Part shown: positions 48,961-62,758 of the stretch, one piece after another | Layout of the letters: every line of letters starts with the position of its first letter | How positions within the stretch are numbered: position 1 is the stretch's first letter | Source of the DNA: Pithys albifrons albifrons | Taxonomy: Eukaryota > Chordata > Aves > Passeriformes > Thamnophilidae | Direction of reading: 5' to 3' | Assembly (NCBI RefSeq): GCF_047495875.1 | Contig: NC_092465.1 | Span: forward strand, 4,178,160-4,242,159 | DNA length: 64,000 bases | Notes under the pieces: generated by a model | The model's input: the letters and a program-made list of their open reading frames with translations, nothing else | What the model was told of the DNA's origin: nothing | The model's database searches: none | Made by a program: the position numbers and the translations under genes

Positions 48961-50405
48961 GGGCCACCACTCACGGCCAGGTGGCTTCATCACACCAACC
49001 AACCTGTTTTTCTTCTCTGTGCCTTAAGGAGAGACTCTTAAGTATCATTTTCCCCTTGAAACTGTTTGGGGTTTTTTTATGCCTTTGAAAGGTGCTTTTC
49101 TTTCTTTTTTTTCCCTTTTAGTTTTATTTTTCTCCTTTGAAAATTTGCTCTCATGGTACAGCTATTAGTGCCAGGTCTCTCACTAAAATGTTAGTCATTG
49201 CCATCCCCCTTTTGTGGGATCCTAAGAGCATTCTTATGGCAGTTGTGGTGGGATTCAGCCACTTAGATGCTGGCAGCTAACCATGTCAGAGAGTTACCCT
49301 GTTGTATCCATGTTATCCTCCAATCGTGCCAAGAAATAAGGAGCTTCTGAGACACTTCATGCAGTGCCCCAGGTGCTCTAAGGCATATTAAACGGCCCTA
49401 AATGCATCAGAGTAAATAGATTTACCTGATGCAGCTGATTATTTATTTATTTAGAGGTGGTATCTGCAGGCTTGTAACCCAGTGCACTCCCTTATGCTTT
49501 CAGAGGTGGGTCATGCTCCATCCTTGACATTGTCTTTCAGTAGCAAAGGGTTGTGTAAGAATTTGAGTGTTCATAGGAAAAGTTGTCCCAGCACATCTTG
49601 ACAATAATCTCTTGTTATGGAAATATTTGGATCCATGTCTACAGATCTTTCAATCTATAGGGTTCAGCTGCTCCCATGACTAGTGGCTCCTTGGTTGTGA
49701 ATCAGCTCCATGATGAAAATTCCAGGTAAACCATTATTTTGTATTCCTTCTCTGTTTCCCAGTGATTTTACTGCACCATTTTCAAGGAAAGATCCCCTTT
49801 GCAAAACCAAATGGTTCCCACCTTGTGATAAACTCCAGTAAAGATTTGTTAATAGCTTTGATCACTGTCTACTTGTTAACACACAGAATATTAAAGGGCC
49901 CTCCACACTCACAGGGGGCAGTATGGAATAATTATTATTTTTTATTTGTGATAAGCATACTATCTGTAATAATTTATGGACATTCTTGAATTTATAAATA
50001 TTCAGGCTTTGCCAAATATTTTAACTATCCCTCCATGGCAAATTGTCTTTAAATACTGGCAGTTTTTTTTCTTTTTAACATTTACTTGTGGACCAGAAAC
50101 ACTTGCAGTCTATTGCCCCTGGCCTTCTGTGAGAATGTTAGTTAGCAATACTCATAAAAACTCAATTCATCAATGTGAACATAATTTGCTATGAACAGAA
50201 AGCTCACAAAAGGGTGAATTTGTCAGATAGACAGGTGGCCTGAGATCTCTCCCTGATACTGAACGATATGAATAATAGATTCTGGTAAATGTATGCCAAG
50301 ACTTGAGCTGTAAACACAGCTGCCTCCATTCCCTTCCAGAATAACAGCTTCGAGAACGAAAGCACAGGAACCACAGTTCCACCTGAGGACTAAGCCTGTG
50401 CATGT

Positions 50406-50450
50406 ACACACACACACACACAAACACACACACTCACACACACACACACA
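50406..50450. repeat. Interrupted (CA)n microsatellite
   Basis: About 45 bases of CA units interrupted by one CAAA and one CTCA variant. Simple sequence. Confidence 0.95.
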
Positions 50451-53400
50451 AATGCAATGTACTTGCAGGCTCACAAAGAAAACAATCCCAGAAAACGGAT
50501 ATAGCCCTTTCCAGCTCCTTTCGCAGACCCTTGCTCTGAGCGGATTTTAACATGTGTGGAGAGCAGAAGGAGGGAATAATAGAAAACATTTAAAATATAT
50601 TTTAAAATATCTGCAGTCACAGAAATAAATTTTTCTGTGATCCAAAGGAAAAAAAAAGGCAAAACCAAACCAAACCCTCAGCTGGCTTTTACAGGTAAAG
50701 AATCCAGACGTAAGATGGGGAGAAAAGTATCATAATGTCATAGCTGAACATGTATAAAATAAAATTATAGAGCCTTTTTGCTTTGATACTACCTCCAAAA
50801 ATTAGTTAACTGTAATGATCCTTGCTAGACCTGCAAAATGATAGGGATTTTTTTGTTACAGGTTATTGGTATTTATTCCTACAGTGTTCAGTTTTAGCTG
50901 GGTTTTTAGGCTTAAAGTATTAATTACTGTCCATGGACTAGGATAGAAACATATTATATGTGGAAAAATGACCTTTCAGCTTCTCTATTGAACAGCTTTC
51001 TGCTGGATTGTTGCCCAACATAACTTCAGAGAATGCTGAAGTCTGTTCCAGGCAATCCCAAAATCTGACGGTACAAAAGGGTCGCTGTAACGTTTGGAGA
51101 CCAGTGGGAAGGACCTAATCCTGGGTCAGACCTCTCTGCCAGCATCATATATGTGGGAGGAAAAGAACTATGGGACAATGACTTTATGTTGCTGGAAAAA
51201 AACAAAGAAGTCTTAAAATGGGCTCATCTGGGGCCAGCCATGTCCTTTTTGAGAGCATCTGAAGCAGTTGACTTTAAAGGGCAGAAGTGGAATGTATGGC
51301 AGGAGAGAATGACTGGCTGAAGTGCTTATTTTGGATTATCAAACTCTCTTATTTTTGCAATTCTAGCTGAGGGCTCTCTGCTCTAGTCTTTGCATGGTCA
51401 GGGTTTAATATATTTTCCTCTTATAGGTATAAAACAAAGGACTTTTCCCACACTAGCATTCCTTGTTTTAGGGATCAGCCAGGCTCTTTATTTGATCCTT
51501 CCCTGGCAATGATATAGCCCAGGAAATGAACTGGGAATTGTATCATCTGAAGTTCATACATGTTTGTTAATATTTGTTATTTAGGGAGAATGCTTCTCTG
51601 TAATGAGTTGGCTAAGGTGAGAGACATGGAGCACTGCACGCAGAACCAACACGTCCTAAAGCTCCCAAAATGTGACCGTATATGAGATATTAAAGGCAAA
51701 ATGGAAGTTCTGAACAAATGAAATCACTGTCAGAATAATAAAAGAGAAATGAGCTATGATCTAATCTGTTTTCTAGCAGTGTCACAGAGGAGCTATAATA
51801 AAAGCTATTTGCAAAGTTCAGAATCATTTCCCGTGCAAAGCCATTCACACACTATACGACTCTGGACAAATGGAGGGGGTCTTGGCTTTGCCAAAAAAAA
51901 ATGGTGTGTGGGTAGTTTACTATTAGTTTTAACTTCATGCACCTAAATTTCCTGGTTGGCTGCAATTTACGCTCCCTCCTTCTTTGAGATGGCACATAAA
52001 CTTGTGCACCTGGCTTTCTCCCTCTGTTTTTGGTGTCTCATCTTCACACCTTTCCAATTACCAAGCAAGTGTAAAAGGACAAACAGAAAAAGAAAAAAAG
52101 TCACATCACTGGATGCATATCTAACCTGGTTTTGCACCGTGCATCCTTTAAATGAGAGCAGAGCAAAAGATGTGTTGTGTCCTCGTTGGAAATGCTCGCT
52201 CTGCTCTTCTTGGAGAGATGCATGACGTGAAATCCCACTTACTGTCTGCCTCTATTTCTGTGGCATCCTCAGTGCAAGCAGTGTGTGAGGGAGAGACATA
52301 CAAAAGGACACAAGAAAGGGTGAAGTGAGTATATAAATGCCTGTTTCCTCCCTGATCTTCACAATGAATATATGACAAGTGATGAAATAATGATGGAGGA
52401 GTACCTAAAGTCATGCACAAAGGTAATGAAGTCCCTGCTCTGTGTGCTCCTCCTTTTAAAGCACACAAATGCAAATTAAGGGTGTAAAAAATAGTGATAG
52501 TTTTGTTTGAAGTTTATTTATTTTAATTTTAAAGGGGTTTAGTTTGGGCAGCTGCGAATAGGATTGAACAAAAAGGAAGAGAACCAGGAGCAAAGCTGAA
52601 CTGATGACAGTTTAGGCTGAGGGGAAAAAGTATGAAAGGGTGGAAAAGAAACATCCTCCACTGATTTCTGAAGTGGAAGAACAACAACCAAGCTTTATAC
52701 AGATCTTTCTCATTTCAATTCAGTGCCTTTTATTATAAGTAGATGAAGGCACAGCAGAAGGAGGAATAGAAAGAGAAAACACTATTTCTGCAATGTGTCA
52801 GCCACCACTTCACATTTGTGGACATCTGCAGTAGAGATTTAAGAGCATTGTGGACCTCATGTTTATCTATAAATGTTCCCTGTTGATCAAAGGGACTGGT
52901 GACCCAGAGATCTCCTTCTCAAGTGGAAAGGAATGAACTAATTAACATCATTGGGAAGAGTCATGATGAAAGCAAGCTGTGAGACCTCCCTGACTCCCTG
53001 GAACCTGCCAGTGTGGCTGGGAGGGTCCCCTCAGAACCGTTTGGTGTATGCTTATAAGTTATCTCCTGTCCAGGATGGTGTCAGCTGAAAATAAGGTTTG
53101 ATATGGCCATTCATTATGAAGACCTGGTAATGAGCATTAGTAAATCATTTCCTGAACTTCATGGGGCTGGGCACTGTCCTCTGTTAAAAGGATTTTTCAG
53201 ACTACCTCTGTTACTTAGCAGAGAGATCTGCAAAAATCCACCAAGGATTCATGTGCACAACCATCATGCAAGTCTCAAAGTGCCAAAGTGAGCAGATCAC
53301 TTATTTGTACCCAAACCTCTTGGATGTCTTCACACAAGTGTCTGTCTAATCCTCCCAATTCCCTTTGTACTCACCTTTCTTGTCTCACTTTATTCTTTAC

Positions 53401-54133
53401 TTGTCAGTCTTTATCTTTCCCTCAAATATGTCTCATGCTCCAAAGGAAAAAGGAATTTTTTAAAAAATCACAGGGGGAAGGCCTTATTCAATATCAAAAA
53501 TACATTATCTGACATATGAATAAGGCGAGGATTATTCTTTTTCATGTTTTACTGGACAGGGGGTTTACTATGCAAAGTGATAAAATAATTCTCCTGCTGC
53601 CTGCAAAAGCACCACCATGCAGTCAGCGTGAGTCACCAGCAAAAGCCACAGAAGTCAAATAAACATATGATGCATTGCCTCTATGTGGGAAAGCCTAATG
53701 TGTGGAGAAGACAAATATTGAGGTCGCTGGCTGGTGGAAGACGGTATTGCTGTATCAATAGAGATGACTGAGTAACTGGCTATGGTGAACTGAAAAGTGG
53801 AGTTAAGTCAGTCATTACACTTCACGGGGTAATTTTTGGTAATTTCTGATGTGCTGAAGATAAAAAAATAAAAGGACATCATAAAAATGGGAAATGTAAT
53901 CCAATCCTGTCATCCACAATACTACAATGCTGGTATTATTTGACTATAGATTAAAAATAATAATGTCATATATATTTTTTATACTTATAAAATAATAGTT
54001 CTAGTTGACTCATGATACAGTCTAAGATCAGGCTGTTGGAGAAAATATGAAACTATCTATAAAACTAAACAGGTTTAGTGTGAAAAAGAAAGTTGGTGCT
54101 ATCTGACTTTGATAATACTGAAATAGAAATTGT

Positions 54134-54356
54134 GAACAGATGTTAGGAAGAAATTCTTGACTCTGAAGGTGGTGAGGCCCTGGCACAGGGTGCCCAGAGA
54201 AGCTGTGGCTGCCCCATCCCTGGAAGTGTCCAAGGCAAGGCTGGACAGGCCTTGAAGCAACCTGGGCTAGTGGAAGATATCCCTGCCCATGCAGGGGGTT
54301 GAAATTAGAATGTCTGTAAGGTTCCTCCCAACTCAGACCATTCTGTGATTCTATGA
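54134..54356 (+). mobile_element. CR1 LINE 3' fragment with octamer tail
   Basis: In sense orientation this reads GTTAGGAAGAAATTCTTGAC, GGTGGTGAGGCCCTGGCAC, GCTGTGGCTGCCCCATCCC, GCCCATGCAGGGGGTTGAAA, TTCCTCCCAACTCAGACC and ATTCTGTGATTCTATGA. The tail keeps two octamer-like units. It is 5'-truncated. Confidence 0.95.
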
Positions 54357-55670
54357 AATCTACTCTACCTATACTTCCAAAGTCCAGTCCCAACAGTGTT
54401 CAAATACTATTCAATTGCTATTTGTATTTCTATTGACAAATTGTCATAGCAATATCTCATCTTTCTTTCTGATATAGCCTCTCATATCCACCTTCACACT
54501 ACTATGTTGTTCTCTAATTAGTCTAATTATTGCACCACCAGCAGCAATAACAAAGAAGGCTTGAGTCAGGTAAGTTTGTCATGTTGTTTCTGCATGTGGT
54601 ACAGCCAACCCTGCTGTTTCCATCACAAATACATCACCAGTGCAGTAAATATGTTTACAAAGGAAAGAGTGGTATGTAATGAACAGCATTTTATAAGCAA
54701 GCAGACATATTATTATTTATGACAAGGAGCACACATAGTTCACAGTGCACAAACTGATCAAGAAATAGGTTGTATACATATATTTTCTGTAACTTTTTGC
54801 CCATTCTCAGCAGTCACATGGCTCTAAGAGTAAGAAATTACCTTAAAGCCACAGGAGGACCCCCACATGTAAAGGAGCCTTTTGGGGACCTAAAGCTGCC
54901 ACACTGATTCTTCTGAATTTATGCCTTGGAGTCAGCTCAGCTAGACCTCAGCTTTTCATCCATAAACTCACAAGATGGACATGCCACAATATTCTAAGTC
55001 TAATTAGCAGAAACATCCATTAGAGTGTTAATAAAAGCCATTAAAAAAAAAAAAAGAAAGTGACTACACAGCAATTTTTTCAATTGGGAACAGGACATTC
55101 CGGGAAATTAAAATTTGCACTGTATATTGTCTATAGCAAAACAATGAAAAAAAAATCAAAATCTGGTATGGTGAATGAATTAAAGAGTAAAAAAAGCCCA
55201 GCATCCCTCCCAAGGATATATAACCAACCTCCTGGAAAACACACTTTGATTGCATCTGGAGCAGAGGCAGGCGGGAGCACCAGGGGAACGCAGGGCAGCA
55301 GCTCGCACCGGACAGGCTCCACCACCTCCTAACACGCAATGTAGCTCTCAGCACAACTTCTGAGCTTCTGGACAAAGCATTTCTAAACTATTTCTTCTAG
55401 GGAACACCTCCTTTACCTCCTGATGTAGGAAAACTTTTTACATGCACATAGCTGAGGTGAAGGAGTCTGTGGTCACAAAGATGAAAAGAGCTGCCTCTCC
55501 CATGTCACAGTCCCTAAAATTACTCCTATGATATCTGGAAGTTTGAGATGACCTCACCCTTATCTGAATGGTTTTCAGGGTTTTTTAATGGAAAATTTGC
55601 AAGTGTTATTTATACACATACATAGACACATAAATATATGTTATAACAGCTGACGAGTATTAAAGAGTAG

Positions 55671-55761
55671 AAAGGGAAACTTCTTTCTCAACTAAATATG
55701 CAATATCTGACAAGGACAAAATAATACAAAAGGAAACTTATTTCTTCACTAAATATGCAAT
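55671..55761. repeat. Direct repeat of a 34-base unit, 57-base period
   Basis: Positions 55671-55704 and 55728-55761 match at 30 of 34 positions, both ending CACTAAATATGCAAT or AACTAAATATGCAAT. The 23-base spacer (TCTGACAAGG-type sequence) is present once. It looks like a local segmental duplication rather than a known repeat family. Confidence 0.8.
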
Positions 55762-56755
55762 TTAATTTCTCATATGAATATATATATAAAAAAATACCAC
55801 TCCTCCTTCCCCCACCAAGACCCAGAGGTTTAGCATTTTGGAAGAAAAATTCCCAAGTACCCCAAGCTGCTTTCTATGTTTAGTGGAGAAGGCTGAGTGC
55901 ACCACTAAGTCTCTAACTCCACTTGAACTATTGCACTAAACATAGAGATGGCCCTTTCTTCTCTAAAACATTCTGGGCTACAAGCTGGATGTGTCAGCAG
56001 TATAGCAGATGGGGAAAATGTATACAAGTATATTAATTTTGTGGCCCAGATTTATGCAGAACACATATTTGCACAGATTTTGTATAGGATTTAACATCTT
56101 GTTTTAACCCTTACTAGATAGATATGAAGCTTGGAAAGAGCAAAGAAGTTTATAGAGTGGGAGAATGGGATGGAAAGGGCTGCTGCTGTCACTGCTTTCT
56201 TTGGAACCTCATTTAAATAATGTTTGTGCCTCAGTTTACTTGTTGTGAAATATTTATATTAATGCTAGCAATCTCACAATGACTTTCCAAAGCTTAATTA
56301 GCTGATAATTAATCAGGTTCTTAAAGCTTCCTGGGTGAAAGCAGAGCTGGATGAATCAAACGAAAGAAGAAATAATATTGTGATTTTCCAATCTTTTCCT
56401 GATAGATTTGCTGATGAATCAGCGTGCTCACAAATATACAGGTGAGCATTTTTATTCATGGGAACTCTCCCAAAACAAAGGGGGCTGTGCAAGGCAGAGT
56501 GGAGAAATATTTCTGAGAACATGCATACCAGATGTGTGTTCACGACCATTCTGAAAAAACCCTTTTCATTGTCTGCACAATGATTTGTCAACGAGTTATA
56601 ACTGCTCATGAATTATTTGCCAAAGGAAAAAAAATAAATTCCCTGATGGCTCTATAGGCTGGTCTATACACACTTTTCAAACTGCTCCAATTATAGTTAG
56701 GAAGTGAATGCAGCCATGTCGGTGCTGAGCTTGGAGATGGACCTGTGTTTAGGAG

Positions 56756-56782
56756 TGACTCAGTATGACTCAGTGTGACTAT
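56756..56782. promoter_or_regulatory. Three AP-1-like sites in 10-bp phase
   Basis: Canonical AP-1 sites TGACTCA lie at 56756-56762 and 56766-56772, and a half-matched TGACTAT at 56776-56782. The starts are exactly 10 bp apart, so all would face the same side of the helix. AP-1 binding to TGACTCA is well established. Function at this place is inference. Confidence 0.4.
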
Positions 56783-57525
56783 GGTCTATGTAGAAACATT
56801 GAGGGTCACTTTTTTTTTTTCCTGAGGTTTACTGGGTAAATTCAGGGATGCTGAGAGGTGCTGTCTGTGCTGAGAGGCTGTGCAGTGGGGTTTTTACTCA
56901 AGAGAGCCTGGAGTAAGGGTAAGCCTCTGAAGGATTTTGTTTTACTCTCTTTGAATAGGCCAAACTTTTAAACGCTGTTTACTACATGGTCGGAGTTATA
57001 GCCCTTAATTTTTGTTTTGCGAGCAACTGTGATGGGACCCCCAGCCCTCAGTGAGGTGCTCAGAGACCCTGGACAATCCACTCGGAGACGTTCAGCAGCC
57101 CTCAGTGTGGGCACGTCCAGCAGCCTGGACTGACTCAAGGCTGCAAATACACACACAGGCACGAACAGCAGAGGAACCTCGGAGAAAATGCTCTCCCAGA
57201 GTGTGTTGGAGATGTAAATGCCTCTCTTTGGGCTTCCTCCCCATCCTCAGGCTGAGGTGGACTTGTCTGACACCTCAACATGCCCGTTGCTTTCCCAGCG
57301 CTCACTCATTGAGGTGTTAATGTATGAACTACTCAGTAAAGAGACTTTGAGTTGTAAGTATCACTTTAATGCTATTATAAAGTAAATACTTACAGCACTG
57401 AGCATTGTATGTAAATACTAAGTACTACAAAGCTTCCTGAAGTGCTCTGCAACCACCCTCAGGCACCTTCTGTGTTAAACTTGAGGTAACTTTCAGATTA
57501 GCACCAGTTTGATGTTTATTTCTTC

Positions 57526-57614
57526 AGTGAAAGGCGTCCCTGCCCATGGCAAAGGGCTTAAAGTAAGATGATCTTTAAGATCCTGTCCAAAACAACCCAT
57601 TCTGTGATTCTATT
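57526..57614 (+). mobile_element. Short CR1 LINE tail
   Basis: GTGAAAGGCGTCCCTGCCCA is followed by GGCAAAGGGCTTAAAGTAAG, GATCTTTAAGATCCTGTCCA and CCATTCTGTGATTCTATT. This is the last 90 or so bases of an avian CR1 in sense orientation, with a small rearranged part in the middle. Confidence 0.88.
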
Positions 57615-60071
57615 GTTTCTGATAAACTTCATATTTAGTCATGTTGAGCACAGGTAACACTTACAGACATAAATAATTTTGTTAGACTTCTACCTGTTTT
57701 TGTGAAAATTTATCTATGTAATTATACACATTCTCACTCTATGTACCTTTTTAGTCAAATCAACACAGGGAGAGAAGGATAAAGACTGTAAATTTTCTTT
57801 TATATTTGATTCATCCCCAGAACATCGTGGAACTTAATGACTGATACACAGTGGAAGTGACAGACAGGAAACCCTGTTAACCCTCAGGTCCAGAAGATAA
57901 GCTAAAGCATTTTCAAAGAATTCATCGTGCCTGGCATCACAAAAGTGGCTCAGTTCATTAGGTGAATAATTGCCAGAGAATTTTTAATGCAACTTCCATG
58001 TAAGTAGTGCAAAAAAGGAGATCAGTCTAAGCCATACATTAAAATATTTCTGTAGTAAATTTGACAGGCTTAAGCAAAAAATAATAATAAAAGAATCATA
58101 TTGACTGAAAACCTGCATTTCTCTAGTACCTTATTCAATAACTCAGGAGAACATACAGTGTGCTATCTGCAGGATAGCTTTTTTTTTTTCCCTCCAGATG
58201 TCTCTTTTTCCTCCCAGAAGTTGCAGAGCATTGGACAAGCAGTAACAGATGATGAACACATGCATAACTACAAATGGGCAAGCTGATTGTTTTCAGAATT
58301 GGTATAAACATTTGCTCTTGGATTGAGATTTAGCCCATAGCAAATCTTTACATTCTCGTTATAAACCTCTGACAAAAAGAGCTTCTAATGAAAATGCTGA
58401 CAGTGTGAAAACGTGGTTATGGTCAGGAAAACAAATGGATAAAAAGTGGCATTTTGTAGTTCCATATGTATACTTCATCAGGGAAGTCTTTGCTAAGTTT
58501 ACATTTCAAAGCTAAAGCTTGATGATAACTGCCTCTCTTACCCTTTCTATTTAGGCCCCCCAAACCTACTACCATTACTGCTATCTCCTGCACTAAAATT
58601 GGAAAAATAAAACTACCAGAGGCTGGGATATGAACTTCTCTGACAGCTCAGTGAGAGAACCAACAGCTGGATTTTTAGCATCTCTTTTATTTTTGATTAT
58701 ATAGATAACAGTAGAACCCAGCAGCCCCAATCAAGACTTGGACTCACTGTGCTAGGGTGTTACAGACTGGAAAAAAGGGGGAAAAAGACATGAGGAAGAG
58801 AACTGCACTGTGTATGTCTGCATGGGGGTTATGGCAGGAGGCATAGGAAGAGGAGGAGGAGGAAGGGCTCAGCAGATCAGGAGAGGTGAGACAGGCCCTC
58901 TGGGAAAACTTTCCTAAAGCCCACTGATATTTCTTGGAAGGTATACAAAGAAGTCCCTGCCCCTCTCCTGCCTGAAAGTGGGGTGTCTGAAGGGCTGTGG
59001 AGTTTCTTCCAAACTTAGACTAGATGTTCCTTTTGGGAAGGGTGATAGCAATGCCCATATGGTAAACGAGGATTACAGAGCTGGGGAGTGTTTCAGCCCC
59101 ACATTATGAAAAAGAAAATCAAAAGAAAAAGGTGACTTAGAGCATCTAAGACATACATGGGGCTGGTGGTTATACTACAGGGCAAGGGAGGGCCTGTTTG
59201 CTTTTGCTTCTGAGGTGACATGTTTTAAGTGGCTAAAACAGCTCCAGACATACCGTGCCCACATCCTCGCTGGCCATTCCATGGTCCATGGGGCAGAAAG
59301 TGAGGAGAGGCAGATGCATGTAAATTCTATTCTTATTCATTAAAGCACAATCAAAGTGTAGATCAGTAGGTGACAATAGCACCGAAATGTGGGTTTGCAA
59401 GCACAGAGCATGAGTGGTTTTTTGACAAACCACTGAATTAGGCTGTTTGACAAAGCACTCATGTCTTTCTTCAACAGCACCAGGGCTTACTAGGCTTGCT
59501 TTAAACTACTAACTATAGAATAAAAGAAAAATAAAAGAAAACATAAGATAGAAAAACCCCCAACATTAAAATCCCTAAACCAAGTTCTTAGAACTAGGGA
59601 TGTCAAACATGAGGCTGATAGCCAGAAGGAGATGGGGCACAGCAACAGTGTGCAGAGCTGAAAAATCTGTCATTATGTTCGCAGTGGCATCCTTGATTGT
59701 GATGGGGAGGGAAGCAGCATCACCTCTCCTTGACTGATGGGTCCTGTCCAGTTTTGCAGTCCATTTGTATGAGAAAGACACTGAAAATAAGCAAGATACT
59801 CAGACAAGCTAAAACCCTAAAATTACCTGAAAAAACTCAATGTCAATTACTGTGATAGAAGCAACCATGTATGTGGTGGGACACAAAGGAGCTCAGTTAA
59901 ATCCTAACCGAGGATGTTAGAGGAATGGCAAGGAGCTACTAATACCTGAAGGAATCAAACACGAAGGATAAGAGCCAGTAAGAGTTCTAGTAGTGACTTC
60001 AGGGTGACACAAATCGTACTGTGAGGAGACAATGTTCAGCACAGGGAAGAGGTTATTGGAAGTGATGCTTT

Positions 60072-60145
60072 TCATAGAATCCTGCCATGGCTCGGGTTGG
60101 AAGGCACCTTAAAGATCACCTCATTTCAACCTCCTGCCATGGGTG
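60072..60145 (-). mobile_element. Short CR1 LINE tail
   Basis: The plus strand reads TCATAGAATCCTGCCATGGC, GGGTTGGAAGGCACCTTAA and AGATCACCTCATTTCAACC. This is the reverse complement of the CR1 terminus, with one octamer kept. Confidence 0.85.
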
Positions 60146-62740
60146 TAAAATAATTTTGCATAAAGCAACTTAAAATGTAGCTGAATTTCAGGAAGAACTG
60201 ACAGCAGGATTGCCTGTGGAACTACAAATCCTCTCACTGCCACAGACAGTAAACAAACATGCTGCTCAGAAAGACTTTGCTGGCTTGTGGGATAATGAAC
60301 ATGGAATTATATCATTGCAACAATATACACCCGCTGAATTTGACTCCACTTGACGTGATGAGAGCTCTTAAGTTGCTACGTTGAAAACAATTTAATTGAA
60401 CCTTGCTAATTAGAATATAACAAGTAGTTAAAAATTATGCAATGCTTTAAAAATATTTTAATTAATTTGAAATTCTGATGGCAAATTAGTAAATGCATGC
60501 CACTGACTTCCCGTGCTCTACTCAATGCATCACAGAAAAAAAAAAAGATATATTTTGTCAATAGGGACACTGAGAAAACATACACAAGTAGAAAATAATA
60601 ATGTAGAGTAAAGAATAATTAATTAATTCAAGCTTCAAGATAAGATCACTGTGTCCTGCTGACCCGATATGTTAATCAGTTGATTGATTAATTGCTACAA
60701 TCATAATAATTATAGGGTATAAATCTAAATACATTTAATGATAGTTTACCCTTAGAATAAAAACATCTTTTATGTCTGCTTATCTTCATCATTTCTTGAA
60801 GCCTAGTCATATTTTTTGTTTCCCATAAATAAAACTGAAGCATTTTTAGATGTTGTCTTTCTGATGAGGTAGGTTTAGACTTCATTCATCTCATCAGCAA
60901 TATTTTTTTGTGTGGCCTCCACCTCCTGTCTAATGAAAAATATGTTCCGAGATGAGAAACAATTGATTACGTGCAGTAACCAATACAACTTAATCAAAAG
61001 CTCATCCTTAATTGAAAGACAAGGAGACATACCAATGAGGCCATTCTGTAATTATAGACTGTCTTTAAACAGAGGAGTTTCATATATTGAATGATTCTTC
61101 TGCTGCATAAACTCAGTCTGAGGTGAAAGAGTGAAGCAAATACACAGGACAGGAAAATATAAAAAAAATAATCAAAGAAAAACAAGAATTCTGCTGATTT
61201 CTGATTTATAGATAATAGAGATGACCTTGACATCTACATCACCTTTGAATTTGTGCTTTTTCATTAAACTTAATCATCCTTTATGACTGCACTAAAGGAA
61301 CAGTATGGTCCTTGTACCTCAACTGGCACAGCTGAAATCCAGTTTTTGACTAAAGAGTACATATGAAAAATAAAAAAAGGCTACTCAGTTAAATCTGAAT
61401 GCAGTATTAGACTAGTTCTTAAGCTACTAAGGCCTCACTCAGTCAGTAATGAGATGTTTCAGTAGGAGTGACAGGTAGAAGTTGTAGTAGTTTGTACTCT
61501 GCATATTCCGTGGATAAAACCTCCCATTTCTATCGTTGCCAACTTAGTTAACAGGTTTTACATATTTGGTCCTGACTTCTACTTAGATTATAACTCCTTT
61601 GTGTTTCTCTTGAAGTGAAAAGTGGTCTGGAGTGAGAATTTTATTTCCTCCCACTCAATCTGAGAAAACACAGCAAAACACCTTGATGAATTAAGAATCA
61701 AATTTCCCTCTCTTTTTAAGATTAAAAAAAAAAAATCTTAAATTCCCTTGCATTCTTGACATTGCAAAACACCAGGAAATCTTAAATATGTGCATGACGT
61801 AAATTTTTAAAAAGAAAAGGATGAGTTTCTGTTAAAATACAGTCTTCAACACCAGATTTCCTGACCATTGCAGTTCTAGAAATTTTGGATTCTTCCTTTA
61901 TAGAGTTGCTATCCATATACTGCTTTGCAACTCTCATTTTGCAGTGATATTTGTTAAATAAATAATGCTAGGTTAGGAATGATAGAATAAATATTTTAAG
62001 GAGCCACTAAAGCATTTAAAAGAAAAGCCCTAAGCAGGCAAATTCCAAGAGAATGAACTTTTACAGTCTTCAAAGGGTTACCTGACCTTCTACTTTTGCA
62101 GCTTGCTTGTCTCAAAGTTACAGCAAAGGAGGAGATATCAGTGAAACTGTACTATAAAAATAAATTACTATCATGAATATTAAGCAACAACGATATAATA
62201 AACATGACTGCTTACATGGTTCTGATTTATTGATACTGATTTGCTAGTAAATTATCACACAAAGTACTCATTTTAGTTGTTCAGGAACATGTGCAAAATA
62301 AAACTTGGTGGACACTTCCCAAAGACCTTGACATCTGTCCCTGAATTCATACTGGGGTAACCTTGATGCCTTTTTTTCTGGTATGGGATACAGTGGTGTA
62401 TTTACTTTTCCTTTGCACAGATTTGTTTATTTTTAATTTTTGTCTGCCTGGCTTCCTTAAGCTCTCTTTTTTTTTTAGCCATGCACAATTTTTAAAAACT
62501 ACTACCATGGAGGTTCAGCTCTGACACAGTGGAACAAATCCAGCTGCAAAATCTCCTAAAGGCTGTTCATGCTTGTTCTGTTAAATAGTACTCACTTTGA
62601 GTCAAGAGGTTTCATTACTATATTTATGAACCTCTTGGCACCAGGAGTTGGGATTTCCCAGTGCTAGGCATTAATGCATTTTGCATCACTCTTTAGTATT
62701 GGGAACTCTGGATCACTGGAGTTGAGGGGTTAAACTCAGT

Positions 62741-62758
62741 AAAAAAAAAAAAAAAAAA
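62741..62758. repeat. A18 homopolymer run
   Basis: Eighteen A followed by CAAAACC. It has no recognisable retroposed sequence in front of it, so it is listed as simple sequence. Confidence 0.95.

Noticed and set aside
48502..49002. Overlapping open frames of 138 (plus) and 137 (minus) codons as possible genes
   Set aside because: They coincide with the CpG island, where GC-rich DNA simply lacks stop codons. Neither peptide is recognised.
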